Source: Dehalococcoidia bacterium
GTDB lineage: Bacteria > Chloroflexota > Dehalococcoidia > SZUA-161
Direction: 5' to 3'
DNA: 64,000 bases
NCBI GenBank assembly: GCA_014874385.1
Contig: JACWAE010000075.1
Location: 17,695-81,694, forward strand
Under the pieces are notes generated by a model. The model worked only from the letters and a program-made list of their open reading frames with translations, was not told the DNA's origin and did no database searches. Positions 1-9,989 of this stretch are shown here, piece after piece. Position numbers and translations under genes: made by a program. Every line of letters starts with the position of its first letter. The stretch's first letter is position 1.

Positions 1-262
1 GCGGTGAAACCATAATACCACCCCGCTACCCGACCAGGGAGGCAAAAACTGCTTACGAGCTTTCTCGCGGAGAGATATTGCTCAATGATTAGTATAGCTC
101 CGTCACACGGATCGCACATTAGGATGGGTTGTGACCTAGGGGTAACGCTACAATCTAATGCGCAACGTTGAACATTCTGGACAAACGTTGTTGTCGAAGT
201 TGAACAATTTGCAAAATTTGGTTTGGGGAGCTATTTGGTAGCAATCTTGAGTTTAACGATGA

Positions 263-724
263 TTATCGCTTACCAAGACGGCTGGCATAAGTTCTTATAG
301 CTTCTTCTTGTTCTTTCGTTTCAATAGAACCTGGCCTCTTGGCTCTCACTTCGCTAATAGCTTCTTCCGAACTTAGGCATGAACTAACCAAGTAGCATGC
401 TAAGATGGTTCCAGTTCTTCCCAAACCTGCTCCACAGGAGATGCCGACAGGTTTTCCCTCGGCGAGCGATTTCGTAATGAAGATAATCATTCTATCGATC
501 TGAGCTTTATCTGGAGCAGTGAAATCAGATACAGGCTCGTGGCAATCGGTAATGCCTAGGCGTTCTATTTGAATATGGTTTACCTTAGCCTTATTCTTTT
601 CAGCCATCCGCACTAACGCAAGAATGCCTTGACTTTTAAGCCACGTTATATCTTGTTCAGAAGCCGGAGCCTGATGCCCCGCCAATTTACCCTCAATTAC
701 CCAGCTAAAGTTCAATTTATTCAC
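263..724 (-). CDS. Dual-specificity/tyrosine phosphatase-like protein (DUSP23-like)
   Basis: CGAGLGRTGT matches the C-x5-R phosphatase loop (preceded by Ser rather than the usual His). Confidence 0.75.
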   Translation of the reverse strand: MNKLNFSWVIEGKLAGHQAPASEQDITWLKSQGILALVRMAEKNKAKVNHIQIERLGITDCHEPVSDFTAPDKAQIDRMIIFITKSLAEGKPVGISCGAGLGRTGTILACYLVSSCLSSEEAISEVRAKRPGSIETKEQEEAIRTYASRLGKR

Positions 725-779
725 GTGTATTATTCTCTTTCAAATTATCTTAGGACCAAACCGCATTAACTTTATTAAC

Positions 780-1376
780 CTATTTAAATTTTATCTCGCG
801 GCTGAAAACTTGGACAAAAAGGTCAGATTTTTTGTATGCGCGACGAATTTCTTCATCGGTAGGACTCGAGGCAATAACTTTACACACTACCTCATTTTTT
901 CGAACAGTAAGTGTGGCATCTCTAACTCTTTGATCCAGTTCGTAGTCCAAGGCGTCAGCTATCCTTAAAATACCTGCCAGCCTCTTGGTCACTTCTGTTT
1001 TTTGAGGGATAGCTGTATGGTTCCATTTATCTCCTGTATGAAAAAGTGCGCAGTATTGTATGATGATGGCTTCCTCTTCATTCAGGGGGCCCCCTTTCAG
1101 TTCCTCTTTTAATGTTAAAAAGCTGCACATATTATGTTCGAACTTACCATACCCAACTGCCTTTGGGTTTCGCCCGATGTCATGTGGTAAAGCTATAGCC
1201 TTAGCAAGAAGCAAGTCTGCCTCTTTCTCATCCACTAGCTTTAGCTTGGTGAACTGCTGTAATATTCTCTGCGTTAGCTGGGCTACCTTATCTGCATGCT
1301 CTTTATTCCAGCCATTGTTCCCGTAATTATACTTTTCAGCAATTCGAGTGACATGTTCAAGTTGTTCCGGAGTCAT
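780..1376 (-). CDS. HD-domain phosphohydrolase (Ppx/GppA C-terminal-like)
   Basis: HD motif ALPHDIGR, downstream H..TGDKW and RIADALD motifs. Confidence 0.7.
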   Translation of the reverse strand: MTPEQLEHVTRIAEKYNYGNNGWNKEHADKVAQLTQRILQQFTKLKLVDEKEADLLLAKAIALPHDIGRNPKAVGYGKFEHNMCSFLTLKEELKGGPLNEEEAIIIQYCALFHTGDKWNHTAIPQKTEVTKRLAGILRIADALDYELDQRVRDATLTVRKNEVVCKVIASSPTDEEIRRAYKKSDLFVQVFSREIKFK

Positions 1377-1394
1377 TGCTACCTCCCCCTTATT

Positions 1395-1850
1395 TTATGA
1401 GTCGAGTAGTGGTTCTATTTCTTCAAACCATATCCCGGCAAGTTCTCCCCATCTTTCCACATAGTTGAACTGGGTATTAATCTCTAAGAAAAAAGGAGCC
1501 GCATTTTTTGCTTCAATTTTGTTTAATTTCAATAGCGACATGTCTGGTGTGACACCTTCTTGCCAGCAATTCCGTAGTAACTTGATAGCCTTATCAGCCT
1601 TATCGCCAAGTCGTTCCTTCACTGCTGGGACTATCAGGTCTCTTATTATGCTCTCTATGCCGTGTCTCGCCAGCAAATCATTGGTCACATTTGAATATGA
1701 ACCTTTATATCTTTGCCCCTCTGCATTTCTATAACCTTTTTTATCTAACCATTCATAATTCTCCCCTTGATTACCAGGGCCCAGTCCCCAGATAAATCGA
1801 CTAGAGTTCCTCAAATACCTTTCCAGCTTTGAGCCTTGTTTAGCGTCCAT
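1395..1850 (-). CDS. Hypothetical protein
   Basis: Open frame in the same orientation and close to the HD-domain and phosphatase genes; no family recognised. Confidence 0.5.
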   Translation of the reverse strand: MDAKQGSKLERYLRNSSRFIWGLGPGNQGENYEWLDKKGYRNAEGQRYKGSYSNVTNDLLARHGIESIIRDLIVPAVKERLGDKADKAIKLLRNCWQEGVTPDMSLLKLNKIEAKNAAPFFLEINTQFNYVERWGELAGIWFEEIEPLLDS

Positions 1851-2395
1851 ATTAACCCCCTAATTGAAATCTTACGATTCGCTAGATTGTACGTACTACC
1901 TGCATATTATATACCATATTTAAACAATATTGTCAAGTCATTTCTAAATGTTATATTCTAATATGATATTTAATGATGTGATGGCTAAGTAGACTGAGGC
2001 TAATTGAAATGATGATTTGTCTAAAGCTGTTGATGTCCAAGTTGATATAGTCAGCTTATCCTTCGCTGAGACTAAGGCAGAAATCTATGAATTTAGGCGG
2101 GATTCTAGAGGATTCCAACTCATATCTGGTCACATTACCTCTATCTAGCCCCCACTTTATTAAAAAGGAAATCGTCGCTTCATATATCTTTCCCCACCAA
2201 TCTAGCGGTGGCCTATTCCAGTCCTTCTGGTATCTCTGGATATATTGTTCCCTTTTGTAAAGGGGACTAGGGGCATTTAACCTGTCATGAATACGGCAAT
2301 CTTTGCTAAAGGGCCAAGGGTTGATAAGAGCATTTGTAAACGCTCCTATCAAAGGCGCTTTGGCATTTCTTGCAACTCCGGCTAAAATAGACCTC

Positions 2396-3049
2396 ATGAA
2401 GACCTCCAGTTTGGAAGAATATCTGCAGCCCAGTGAGCTCTGCGACTTCGACCGCAGCCCTGAAATCAAGGCGAAAGCCAGAGAGCTGACCGAGAGCTGC
2501 CGCACCGCAAGGCAGAAGTTCCAGCATCTCTTTGGTCTCGTCAAAGAGCTGCCTTATGGCCTCGAGGACTGGGACGTGGCAGCCTCGGAGACGCTGGCCA
2601 AAGGCTGGGGGATGTGCTCAGGCAAGAGCAACCTTTTAGTAGCACTGCTCCGGTCTCTGGGCATCCCCGCGAGATATCGCATATACCGCATAAGGGCTGA
2701 GGTGAACCTCTGGATAGAAGTTACCGAAGAGCGTGCCCTGTCGCAGCGTTTGGGTGCTGCCCCCAGCGAGCAGGACCACGTTGACTGTCAGGTCTGGCTC
2801 GGTAAATGGCATCCCTGCGACCCCGCGCGGGACACGCCTCTGGAGCGCGGGATGGCAGCGCTGGGTTTGCCACTGAAGCGTGAAATTATTCCCGATGCAT
2901 CAGGCCGCATTCATCACACCATCCTTGCTAATTTCGACAATTGGGCAAAACAGAGACAAAACAGGAGGATGGTCCGACAAGATAGAGTGGAGACCTTTGC
3001 CAGAGTCAATGAGCAGTTCTCGCGGATAAGAGCCTTGGGTCAAAGCTGA
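2396..3049 (+). CDS. Transglutaminase-like cysteine protease superfamily protein
   Basis: Core GMCSGKSNLLVALLRSLGIPARYR is typical of the transglutaminase-like fold; start chosen at internal ATG (ORF opens at 2303). Confidence 0.7.
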   Translation: MKTSSLEEYLQPSELCDFDRSPEIKAKARELTESCRTARQKFQHLFGLVKELPYGLEDWDVAASETLAKGWGMCSGKSNLLVALLRSLGIPARYRIYRIRAEVNLWIEVTEERALSQRLGAAPSEQDHVDCQVWLGKWHPCDPARDTPLERGMAALGLPLKREIIPDASGRIHHTILANFDNWAKQRQNRRMVRQDRVETFARVNEQFSRIRALGQS

Positions 3050-3082
3050 GCCAATTTCTGGCAAATGAGAGACTGTTTACCA

Positions 3083-3178
3083 ATGGGGGAGTGCAGAGGG
3101 GGATTCTCCCCCTCTGCCGGGGGTTTGGGGGTGTCCCCCAAATTTCCCATTCCCCCAAGACTGGGGGCTAGGGGGTTG
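3083..3178. repeat. G/C-run dispersed repeat, copy 1
   Basis: gggggagtgcagagggggattctccccctctgcc...gggggtgtcccccaaa...ccccaagactgggggctaggg; second copy at about 9768-9862. Confidence 0.7.
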
Positions 3179-3226
3179 AAAAATGATTGCCACAGAGCAT
3201 TTTCAAGGTTAATATAGTAAACTGCA

Positions 3227-3793
3227 ATGCATCAGAATAAAAATCCCCTCCTCGTGATTGTGGGTATGGCCGGTGCGGGAAAGTCCTCGGCAGCGCGCCA
3301 TCTCGAAAAAAAAGGCTGGCACGTGATACGCTTCGGGGCATTAACCATGCAGGAACTGGAAAAAAGAGGCCTACCCATCAACGAAGCGAACGAAAAGGCT
3401 GTCCGCGAGGAGTTGAGGGCAACGCATGGTATGGATGCCTATGCCAGGCTGTTGCTTCCCCAGATATTAGAAAGTCTCTCGGTCAGGCCCACAGTCATCG
3501 ATGGACTCTATTCCTGGGCCGAGTATAAGTTTCTGAGAGGCCATTTCCGAGAGCAAATGAAGCTTGTCGCCATATGCACGACGCGCTCTGTACGTTATGC
3601 CCGGTTATCTCGGAGGCGTGATCGCCCCTTATCCATCGCAGAAGCCGAACAGCGGGACTATGCCGAGATCGAGAACGTGGAAAAAGGCGGGCCCATCGCC
3701 ATAGCGGACCACACCATAGTCAACGACGGCACCGAAAAAGAGCTATTCCAGGCCGTGGACAAACTCCTGTCCACCCTGTACACAGCCTCATGA
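3227..3793 (+). CDS. P-loop kinase, dephospho-CoA kinase-like / AAA family
   Basis: Walker A GMAGAGKSS near the N-terminus; nucleotide kinase-like layout. Confidence 0.65.
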   Translation: MHQNKNPLLVIVGMAGAGKSSAARHLEKKGWHVIRFGALTMQELEKRGLPINEANEKAVREELRATHGMDAYARLLLPQILESLSVRPTVIDGLYSWAEYKFLRGHFREQMKLVAICTTRSVRYARLSRRRDRPLSIAEAEQRDYAEIENVEKGGPIAIADHTIVNDGTEKELFQAVDKLLSTLYTAS

Positions 3794-3824
3794 AACTGCT
3801 AACAATAATTACTTAGGAACTTAG

Positions 3825-3912
3825 GTGCCGTTCGTGGTGAGCCTGTCGAACCATGAACGGCCCTTCGACAAGCCTGTCCTGAGCTAGCCGAAGGGCTCAG
3901 GGCGAACGGTTA
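3825..3912. repeat. Dispersed CCTGAGC/GTCGAAGGG repeat
   Basis: cgttcgtggtgagcctgtcgaa...cccttcgacaagcctgtcctgagc...cgaagggctcagggcgaacggt; related copies at about 18630, 34090, 51447, 52752. Confidence 0.7.
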
Positions 3913-4026
3913 AAATTGTGCTTCTCCACTTTTTAACGGGGGATGAAGAAGAGTTCGTAGGGGCGAAGCTACCCATCCCCATCATAGTGGGGTCATCTAC
4001 GCTTCATTTTTGCTACAGGCTGCTGT

Positions 4027-4452
4027 CTACTTTATCCCCAGCTTCTTAAGGGTCTTCTTCCACCACGGCTCCCGGCGAGTGGCGAGCAGCATCACCTGGC
4101 TCTCCAGCTCACGTATCCTCTCCTGGGCAGCCCCGAGCTGGCCTGCAAGCTGGAGGTTCGTCTTCTGCAGGTCGTTGATGAGGTCTACAGCCCAATTGGT
4201 GCCGCTGTCAGCCTGAGAAGCATTGTCCGCAGCAGGTTCACCTTCCAGCGTGGCCTTATCTTCGCCAGAGGTATCCAGGGTTTCCACCTTTATGCTCGGC
4301 AGGTCGAGGATGCGGTACTCCTCGCCGAACTTACCCTGGACAAGCACGTGGGGAATTTTGCCGTCCTTGATATGACGGCGTATGGTTTTGGGGGATACTC
4401 CGAGGGTCTTAGCAGCCTGCGCAATGGTAACACCCTGCTCAGGTATATCCAT
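4027..4452 (-). CDS. Helix-turn-helix (MerR-like/excisionase-like) DNA-binding protein with C-terminal coiled coil
   Basis: GVTIAQAAKTLGVSPKTIRRHIKDGKIPHVLV HTH; heptad-like LQKTNLQLAGQLGAAQERIRELESQV; start at internal ATG. Confidence 0.65.
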   Translation of the reverse strand: MDIPEQGVTIAQAAKTLGVSPKTIRRHIKDGKIPHVLVQGKFGEEYRILDLPSIKVETLDTSGEDKATLEGEPAADNASQADSGTNWAVDLINDLQKTNLQLAGQLGAAQERIRELESQVMLLATRREPWWKKTLKKLGIK

Positions 4453-4590
4453 GCGCCATAGGCTATACCCAACATGGGCTTTCGTCAAGGGGTTTGTAGA
4501 ACAAATTTCACAAAAATTCGCCTTTTTGCCACATTTGGCTAAAACTGGTACCAGAAACCAGCTTGACAAAAGCATGAGGTCGAAATATAA

Positions 4591-5430
4591 ATGGATAGTA
4601 TGATCCAGATTAGTCAGTTCGGAGAAATCACGCAGTTCAAGATGGGACGCGAATCCCAGGGGCAGGCGCCCTGGGGACCTCCGGGGCAAGTGCTCTACTG
4701 GACCGCAGCATATCTTATAGACGGGCTACTCATAGACACAGGCTGCCCCCATACCGCAGAGGAGTTTGTGCGTTCCCTGGAAGGCTGCTCTATCAAGATT
4801 GTTGTGAATACCCACTATCATGAAGACCACATTGGCGCTAATTACCTTCTGCAGCAGAAATTCGGCCTCAAGATACTGGCTTCCCCTGAATCTATCCCTC
4901 TCATCAACGGGGTCTACAAACTGTACCCGTATCAGGAGTTGGTCTGGGGCTATCCTGTGCCCACTAAAGTCGAACTCCTGCCTGATAAAATTGAGACTGA
5001 GCATTTCCACTTCGATGTAGTTCCCACGCCCGGTCACTGCAAGGGTCATGTCGCATTGGTGGAGCCTGCCCGGGGCTGGTGTTTTTCCGGAGACCTTTAC
5101 CTTTCTCGAGAGCCCAAGGCAATCCGCCCGGAGGAGGATATAGCTGAGATCGCAAGGTCTATGCAGAAACTGGTAAATCTCAAGACCGACCAGCTTGTTC
5201 TATTCACCTCTCTGGGCAATGTGGTTCAGGATGGGCGCGAAGCTCTGCAATCATGCATAGCGTACTTGAAAGACTTGTCCCTGAGAGCAAAACAGCTCGA
5301 GAAACAAGGGCTTTCAGCAGGCGCCATTAGGGACAAGCTTTTCGGTAGGGAAACGGTTCTCGCCGGGCTTACCGAAGGACAGCTCTCTGCGGAGAACATG
5401 ATTCGAGCTGCCCTGCGTGCCCAGATATGA
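4591..5430 (+). CDS. Metallo-beta-lactamase-fold hydrolase
   Basis: NTHYHEDHIGAN (HxHxDH), PTPGHCKGHVAL, FSGDLYL motifs. Confidence 0.85.
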   Translation: MDSMIQISQFGEITQFKMGRESQGQAPWGPPGQVLYWTAAYLIDGLLIDTGCPHTAEEFVRSLEGCSIKIVVNTHYHEDHIGANYLLQQKFGLKILASPESIPLINGVYKLYPYQELVWGYPVPTKVELLPDKIETEHFHFDVVPTPGHCKGHVALVEPARGWCFSGDLYLSREPKAIRPEEDIAEIARSMQKLVNLKTDQLVLFTSLGNVVQDGREALQSCIAYLKDLSLRAKQLEKQGLSAGAIRDKLFGRETVLAGLTEGQLSAENMIRAALRAQI

Positions 5431-5463
5431 GGTTCACACCTGCCCTGGGATGTGCAGGTTTTT

Positions 5464-6351
5464 TCAAATGAGACTGTGCTGTCTCAGATAATCCAACCCT
5501 AACTCCCTGCCTTTGGCAATCATATCGGCTGTATGCCCGAAATCCCAGATTCTGACATTCTCAAAAGCTTCAATGTAGATATGATGGATAGCGTCCTTGG
5601 GCAGTTTGCTTGACCAACTATACTCGTCAACCAACTGATGGCTAATTACGGCATCTATCGTCTGTCCGACAACACGCAGCATACCTCTGGGGGCTCGCTT
5701 GGCGAACTGGAGAGGTCCTATATCAATGGCATAGAGTTCCGTAGCGCCCGCATCTACAGCCACTCTCATCGGCAAGTCGCTGACCACGCCGCCATCCACA
5801 TATTGACGGCCTTCGTATTTCCAGGGGACAAGAAGAATGGGCAGTGCGGCGCTCGCCATGATGGCATCGAGAATTGACTCGGAACGGTCTATGCCGAAGA
5901 CATACAGTTCGCCACTACTGAGGTCAACTGCCGTTATGTAGAGTTCAACGGCTTTTATATCGGAGAACTGGCGTATGTCCTGAGGGAAAAATGACTCCAG
6001 CAGCCCTTCTAATTTTTTGCTATCGTAGAGACTGCTCTTACCGGTAATCAGCCGCCACATAGCCGATATGTAGTCTCTACGCACAACGACTCTCTCTGAA
6101 GCCTCGCGCCATATCTTCTCCAGATGGCGCGCTCCTTCCAGAGTGGGATTGACGGCAAGAAACGCAGCGTTTATAGCTCCTACAGAGGTTCCGACCAGAA
6201 TTTGAGGTCGAATATCGTGCTCCATGAGGGCCAACAGGACTCCAACCTCCAGGGCACCACGGTTCGCCCCGCCGCTGAGCACAAAGGCAACTTTTTTAAC
6301 CGGTTTGTCCTTCTCAGGAGTGCTATGCTCCCGCCCGCTTTCAGCTTCCAT
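5464..6351 (-). CDS. Patatin-like phospholipase
   Basis: GGANRGALEVGV oxyanion motif, GTSVGAINA (GxSxG), VDGGVVSDLP (DGG). Confidence 0.9.
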   Translation of the reverse strand: MEAESGREHSTPEKDKPVKKVAFVLSGGANRGALEVGVLLALMEHDIRPQILVGTSVGAINAAFLAVNPTLEGARHLEKIWREASERVVVRRDYISAMWRLITGKSSLYDSKKLEGLLESFFPQDIRQFSDIKAVELYITAVDLSSGELYVFGIDRSESILDAIMASAALPILLVPWKYEGRQYVDGGVVSDLPMRVAVDAGATELYAIDIGPLQFAKRAPRGMLRVVGQTIDAVISHQLVDEYSWSSKLPKDAIHHIYIEAFENVRIWDFGHTADMIAKGRELGLDYLRQHSLI

Positions 6352-6451
6352 CCCAAGAATCCGCCACCGCCAAGCAGGATAACAGACGACTGCAAACGTG
6401 TCAACGCGAGTGTAGGGATGGTTCGCGAACCCCCTATCGCGGGATTATCGA

Positions 6452-6730
6452 CTAATATGTCCCCGGCGCGGGCTTTTCACCTGGATGCAACCTGCGCCAT
6501 TTTGCCAGCAGTTGCTTCTTCGTCTCACGATGTGCCGGGTCGGGCACGCAGGCATCTGCGGGGCATATCTCAGCACAATGAGGCCTCTCGTAGACTCCCA
6601 CGCACTCGGTGCACCGGTTTGGATCAATAGAGTGCGCAGTGCCGATAGCTTTGTTGGGGCATTCTGGACGGCAGTCTCCACACAGCCAGGGGACTGTAGC
6701 GCACTTTTCAGTGATGATTTTGTAGGCTAT
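6452..6730 (-). pseudogene. 2x[4Fe-4S] ferredoxin-like frame without standard start codon (pseudogene or non-canonical start)
   Basis: Manual translation: IAYKIITEKCATVPWLCGDCRPECPNKAIGTAHSIDPNRCTECVGVYERPHCAEICPADACVPDPAHRETKKQLLAKWRRLHPGEKPAPGTY*; not in the ORF track because the frame has no ATG/GTG/TTG. Confidence 0.65.
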
Positions 6731-6884
6731 CGCCTTAGCTTCCTCTCGAGTCTCATCTTTACGATTGTCACATTTCCAGTTTGGAATGTCAATCAGGAAG
6801 CTGGGGGCTGAATTTCACCATGTTTAGTCAGGGGTCAGGACATGATGCACATTGTAGATGAGGAGGCAATTCGTTTGTCTCAAT

Positions 6885-6942
6885 AAAACAAACAGACCGT
6901 GGCATCGCCTTTCGAAGCCGTCACGGTCTTTTTTCTGTTTGT
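6885..6942 (+). terminator. Rho-independent terminator-like hairpin
   Basis: gaccgtg (6895-6901) pairs with cacggtc (6922-6928), followed by TTTTTT; flanking acaaacag/ctgtttgt extends the symmetry. Confidence 0.6.
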
Positions 6943-6970
6943 GAGGAGTACAAATACAAACTAAAAGAAA

Positions 6971-7162
6971 TTAAGCAATAAGGTAGGGTCGCAGCATCGC
7001 TAGTTCTGCCGCCATCTCCCTTTCATCGTCCACTATGACCTTAAGTCTTCGCCCGGAGGGCAGCATATAGATGTACTTCTTCACCGCGCCTATCACCGGG
7101 ATTTCGCTAGGACGGTCGTTTTCAGCTAGCTCCTTCTCAGCACCTGCAGTTGTAGTTTCCAT
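6971..7162 (-). CDS. Small hypothetical protein
   Basis: 63-aa frame, plausible composition, no family recognised. Confidence 0.35.
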   Translation of the reverse strand: METTTAGAEKELAENDRPSEIPVIGAVKKYIYMLPSGRRLKVIVDDEREMAAELAMLRPYLIA

Positions 7163-8100
7163 GGAACTGTACCTCCTCAGCTACCATTGTGTCCGATAGG
7201 AAAGGAGCTAACAATCCCTCTCAGGTACTTTTTTTGCTATACTTTAGTCAGACCAGCCCAAATACTGTTGGAGCATCAAAGTTGAGGTCAAAAACGGGGA
7301 AAATAAGAGGGTTACCGTGAGACACGAGACAGAAGAGAACGACCCTTTTTCGATCTCCTGACGCCTATGCCAGAGACATTGTCTGCCAGATACCATTCGA
7401 GGTCCTTGATTTTAGCTCTGGCCTCCGATGTAACCTGTTTACGGGGTATGGCCTCTCTTCCCTGTTACCATATGCGCGAGGGCTATCCATCCTCTAACCA
7501 GCCTGAGCAGCCTGTTCACATCCCCTCCTTCAGGCAAGCTTCACTCCTAGAGACTTCAGTCCAAATGTAATCTCCGTGGCTGGAATTTTGACCTGAAAGG
7601 CAGAGGCTGACAATCTTACGAGAGTACCTTTGTTCACCGTACTTTGGTTTTCCAGACAGAACCAAACTGAGGTTGACGCGGATATAATGACCACAAAAGG
7701 GTTTGGTTGGGGTGAATTAAGTATGAAGACCGACAGGCTGAGCCTAAGTAGTCTTTGACATTTCTGTTGTGGCGTCTCTCTCTCCATCGAGATGAGACTT
7801 TTGTTACAGACATTTCAAACATTGATTGAATAGAATATTACGATGACTGGGCCAGGCTCCCAGCCAGCCTCGCTCGCTCTGGATGGGTTCTCTCCTTCCT
7901 ACCCTGGAGCGGGCGAGGGGCTTTACTAGACAAGATTTATCAGCTTTTATACACCAAACCACTCTACCTTTTGGGCAAGCCCTGACCTCGGATTCAACGT
8001 TAAGCCGAAGCTGCCCGCCATCTAGACAATAACGTAGGGGCGACCCGGTGGGCCATCCTCTTCGTTGCCTTAGCGTACTCAGTATGATATAGTTTGAAAT

Positions 8101-9318
8101 ATGAGTGCTGAAGTTATACACGGCGGTACAATCACCTCGCCGCAGGGTTTTATCGCCGGTGCCACCTACGCGGGCATCAAGAGCAAGGGCGACAATCTCT
8201 TAGACCTGGGTATTCTCTGCTCGGAGGTGCCCTGCATCGCTGCTGGCGTCTTCACCACGAACAAGATCAGAGCAGCCCCGGTCCTGCTGTGCCAGCGTAA
8301 TCTCAAGGGCAGCCAGGCTCAAGCTATCGTAGTCAACAGCGGCTGCGCCAATGCCTGCACCGGCCAGCAGGGCATGGCCGGCGCTGAGCAGATGACGGCC
8401 TTGACCGCCCGAAACCTGGGGCTGCTGCCCGAAGAGGTGCTGGTCGCCAGCACCGGCGTTATCGGCAAGCAGCTCCCGATGCAGAAAATTCGAGATGGCA
8501 TCGAAAGCATAGTGCTATCTCCAGAAGGCGGACATACTCTGGCGAAGGCCATCATCACCACCGATACCCTCCCCAAAGAGATCGCAGTGAAAGTTAATCT
8601 GGGGCAGAATGAGGGCGAGATTATCATCGGCGGCATCGCCAAGGGAGCCGGCATGATCCACCCCGACATGGCTACCTTGCTCTGCTTCCTGACCACAGAT
8701 GCCGCTGTCTCACCTGCTTTCCTCAAGAAAGCGCTTCAGAGGGCTGTCGATGCCTCTTTCAATATGATTACCGTAGACGGGGACACCAGCCCCAATGACT
8801 CCGCAATCATACTGGCCAACGGACTCGCCGCAAACAAGGTACTCAAGGAAGGGAGCTCCAGAGCGAAGGAGTTCGAAGAGGCTCTGACTGAGGTCTGCCT
8901 TTTCCTCGCCAAGTCTATCGCCAGAGACGGAGAAGGCGCTACCAAGCTCATTCAAATCACCGTTGAAGGCGCGCTCACCATCGCCCAGGCGCGCAGCGGC
9001 GCTCGCATAGTTGCGGGCTCACCCCTGGTGAAATCGGCAGTGCACGGCTCCGACCCCAACTGGGGGCGCATCATCGCTGCGCTGGGGAGGAGCGGAGTGG
9101 ATATGGAGGAGACCAAGGTAGACCTCTACCTGGATAGCCTCTGCCTGATGAAAGAAGGCCGCCCGCTGCCCTTCGACCAGGCCCGGGCCAGGTCCATCCT
9201 GGACAGGGCAGGGGTGCCGATTAGGATATGCCTCAACCTTGGCGATGCCTCAGCCACCGCCTGGGGCTGCGACCTCTCCGAGGAGTACGTCACCATCAAC
9301 AGCGAATATACGACCTAG
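8101..9318 (+). CDS. argJ: Bifunctional glutamate N-acetyltransferase/amino-acid acetyltransferase
   Basis: KGAGMIHPDMATLLCFLTTDA (ArgJ autocleavage region), GSDPNWGRI, C-terminal SEEYVTINSEYTT. Confidence 0.95.
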   Translation: MSAEVIHGGTITSPQGFIAGATYAGIKSKGDNLLDLGILCSEVPCIAAGVFTTNKIRAAPVLLCQRNLKGSQAQAIVVNSGCANACTGQQGMAGAEQMTALTARNLGLLPEEVLVASTGVIGKQLPMQKIRDGIESIVLSPEGGHTLAKAIITTDTLPKEIAVKVNLGQNEGEIIIGGIAKGAGMIHPDMATLLCFLTTDAAVSPAFLKKALQRAVDASFNMITVDGDTSPNDSAIILANGLAANKVLKEGSSRAKEFEEALTEVCLFLAKSIARDGEGATKLIQITVEGALTIAQARSGARIVAGSPLVKSAVHGSDPNWGRIIAALGRSGVDMEETKVDLYLDSLCLMKEGRPLPFDQARARSILDRAGVPIRICLNLGDASATAWGCDLSEEYVTINSEYTT

Positions 9319-9462
9319 GTTTTTCGCACATGACGTCAGAATTTGGGTAGGTTGGAGCACCCGCTCCAATCTATCAAAAGAAACCTGCCATACACACCTT
9401 GCCCGCTCCCTAACTAGGTGCTAGAATTGGGTCAGACGCGGTAAGCCGGTCAAGGAGGACAC

Positions 9463-9744
9463 ATGCCAATACCGAGAGAACAGTTCGACGAAGGTCTGGA
9501 CGGTACCAGTTATAAAGTAATCGACTTCCTCAAGTCACATTCTACAGAGGCTTTCGAGGTCGATGAGGTAGTGGGGGGAGTATTCGCTCCGGCACCAGGC
9601 TCGAAGCAGGCCGCCCCTACTTCACCTGAAATGATGGCTAAATCGAAAAGGATGGAGTTCTTCCTGGCAGACCTGGTGCAGAAAGGGATGGTAGATAAGA
9701 GGACGATCGGTGATAAGACCTACTACTGCATTCACAAAGACTAG
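9463..9744 (+). CDS. Small hypothetical protein, winged-helix-like
   Basis: Open frame after purine-rich ggaggac; no confident family. Confidence 0.5.
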   Translation: MPIPREQFDEGLDGTSYKVIDFLKSHSTEAFEVDEVVGGVFAPAPGSKQAAPTSPEMMAKSKRMEFFLADLVQKGMVDKRTIGDKTYYCIHKD

Positions 9745-9767
9745 CACAACAGGATATCAACAACAGG

Positions 9768-9862
9768 GAAGTGCAGAGGGGTAGAGCCCCTTTGCCAGGA
9801 GACTTGGGGGTGTCCCCCAGATCCTTTAAGTCCCCCCAAGAGTGGGGGATTTAGAGAGTCAA
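9768..9862. repeat. G/C-run dispersed repeat, copy 2
   Basis: gggaagtgcagaggggtagagcccc...cttgggggtgtcccccagatc...ccccccaagagtggggga; matches 3083-3178. Confidence 0.7.
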
Positions 9863-9989
9863 AAAGATGCTTGTAAACGCCCTCGGCCCAACAGAGAGCA
9901 TAGAAAGCTAATAACCTCATTGGCTTGCCCACTATCTCAACTTTCGTGATTTCATCGGTGTTAAATTGGCCTTGGGGAGAGGAAAGAAA

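Noticed and set aside
2056-2544. 162-aa minus-strand ORF overlapping the transglutaminase-like gene
   Set aside because: The 2056-2300 portion reads somewhat protein-like (PPLDWWGKIYEATISFLIKWGL) and may be a gene remnant, but the rest is antisense to a better-supported gene and no family was recognised.
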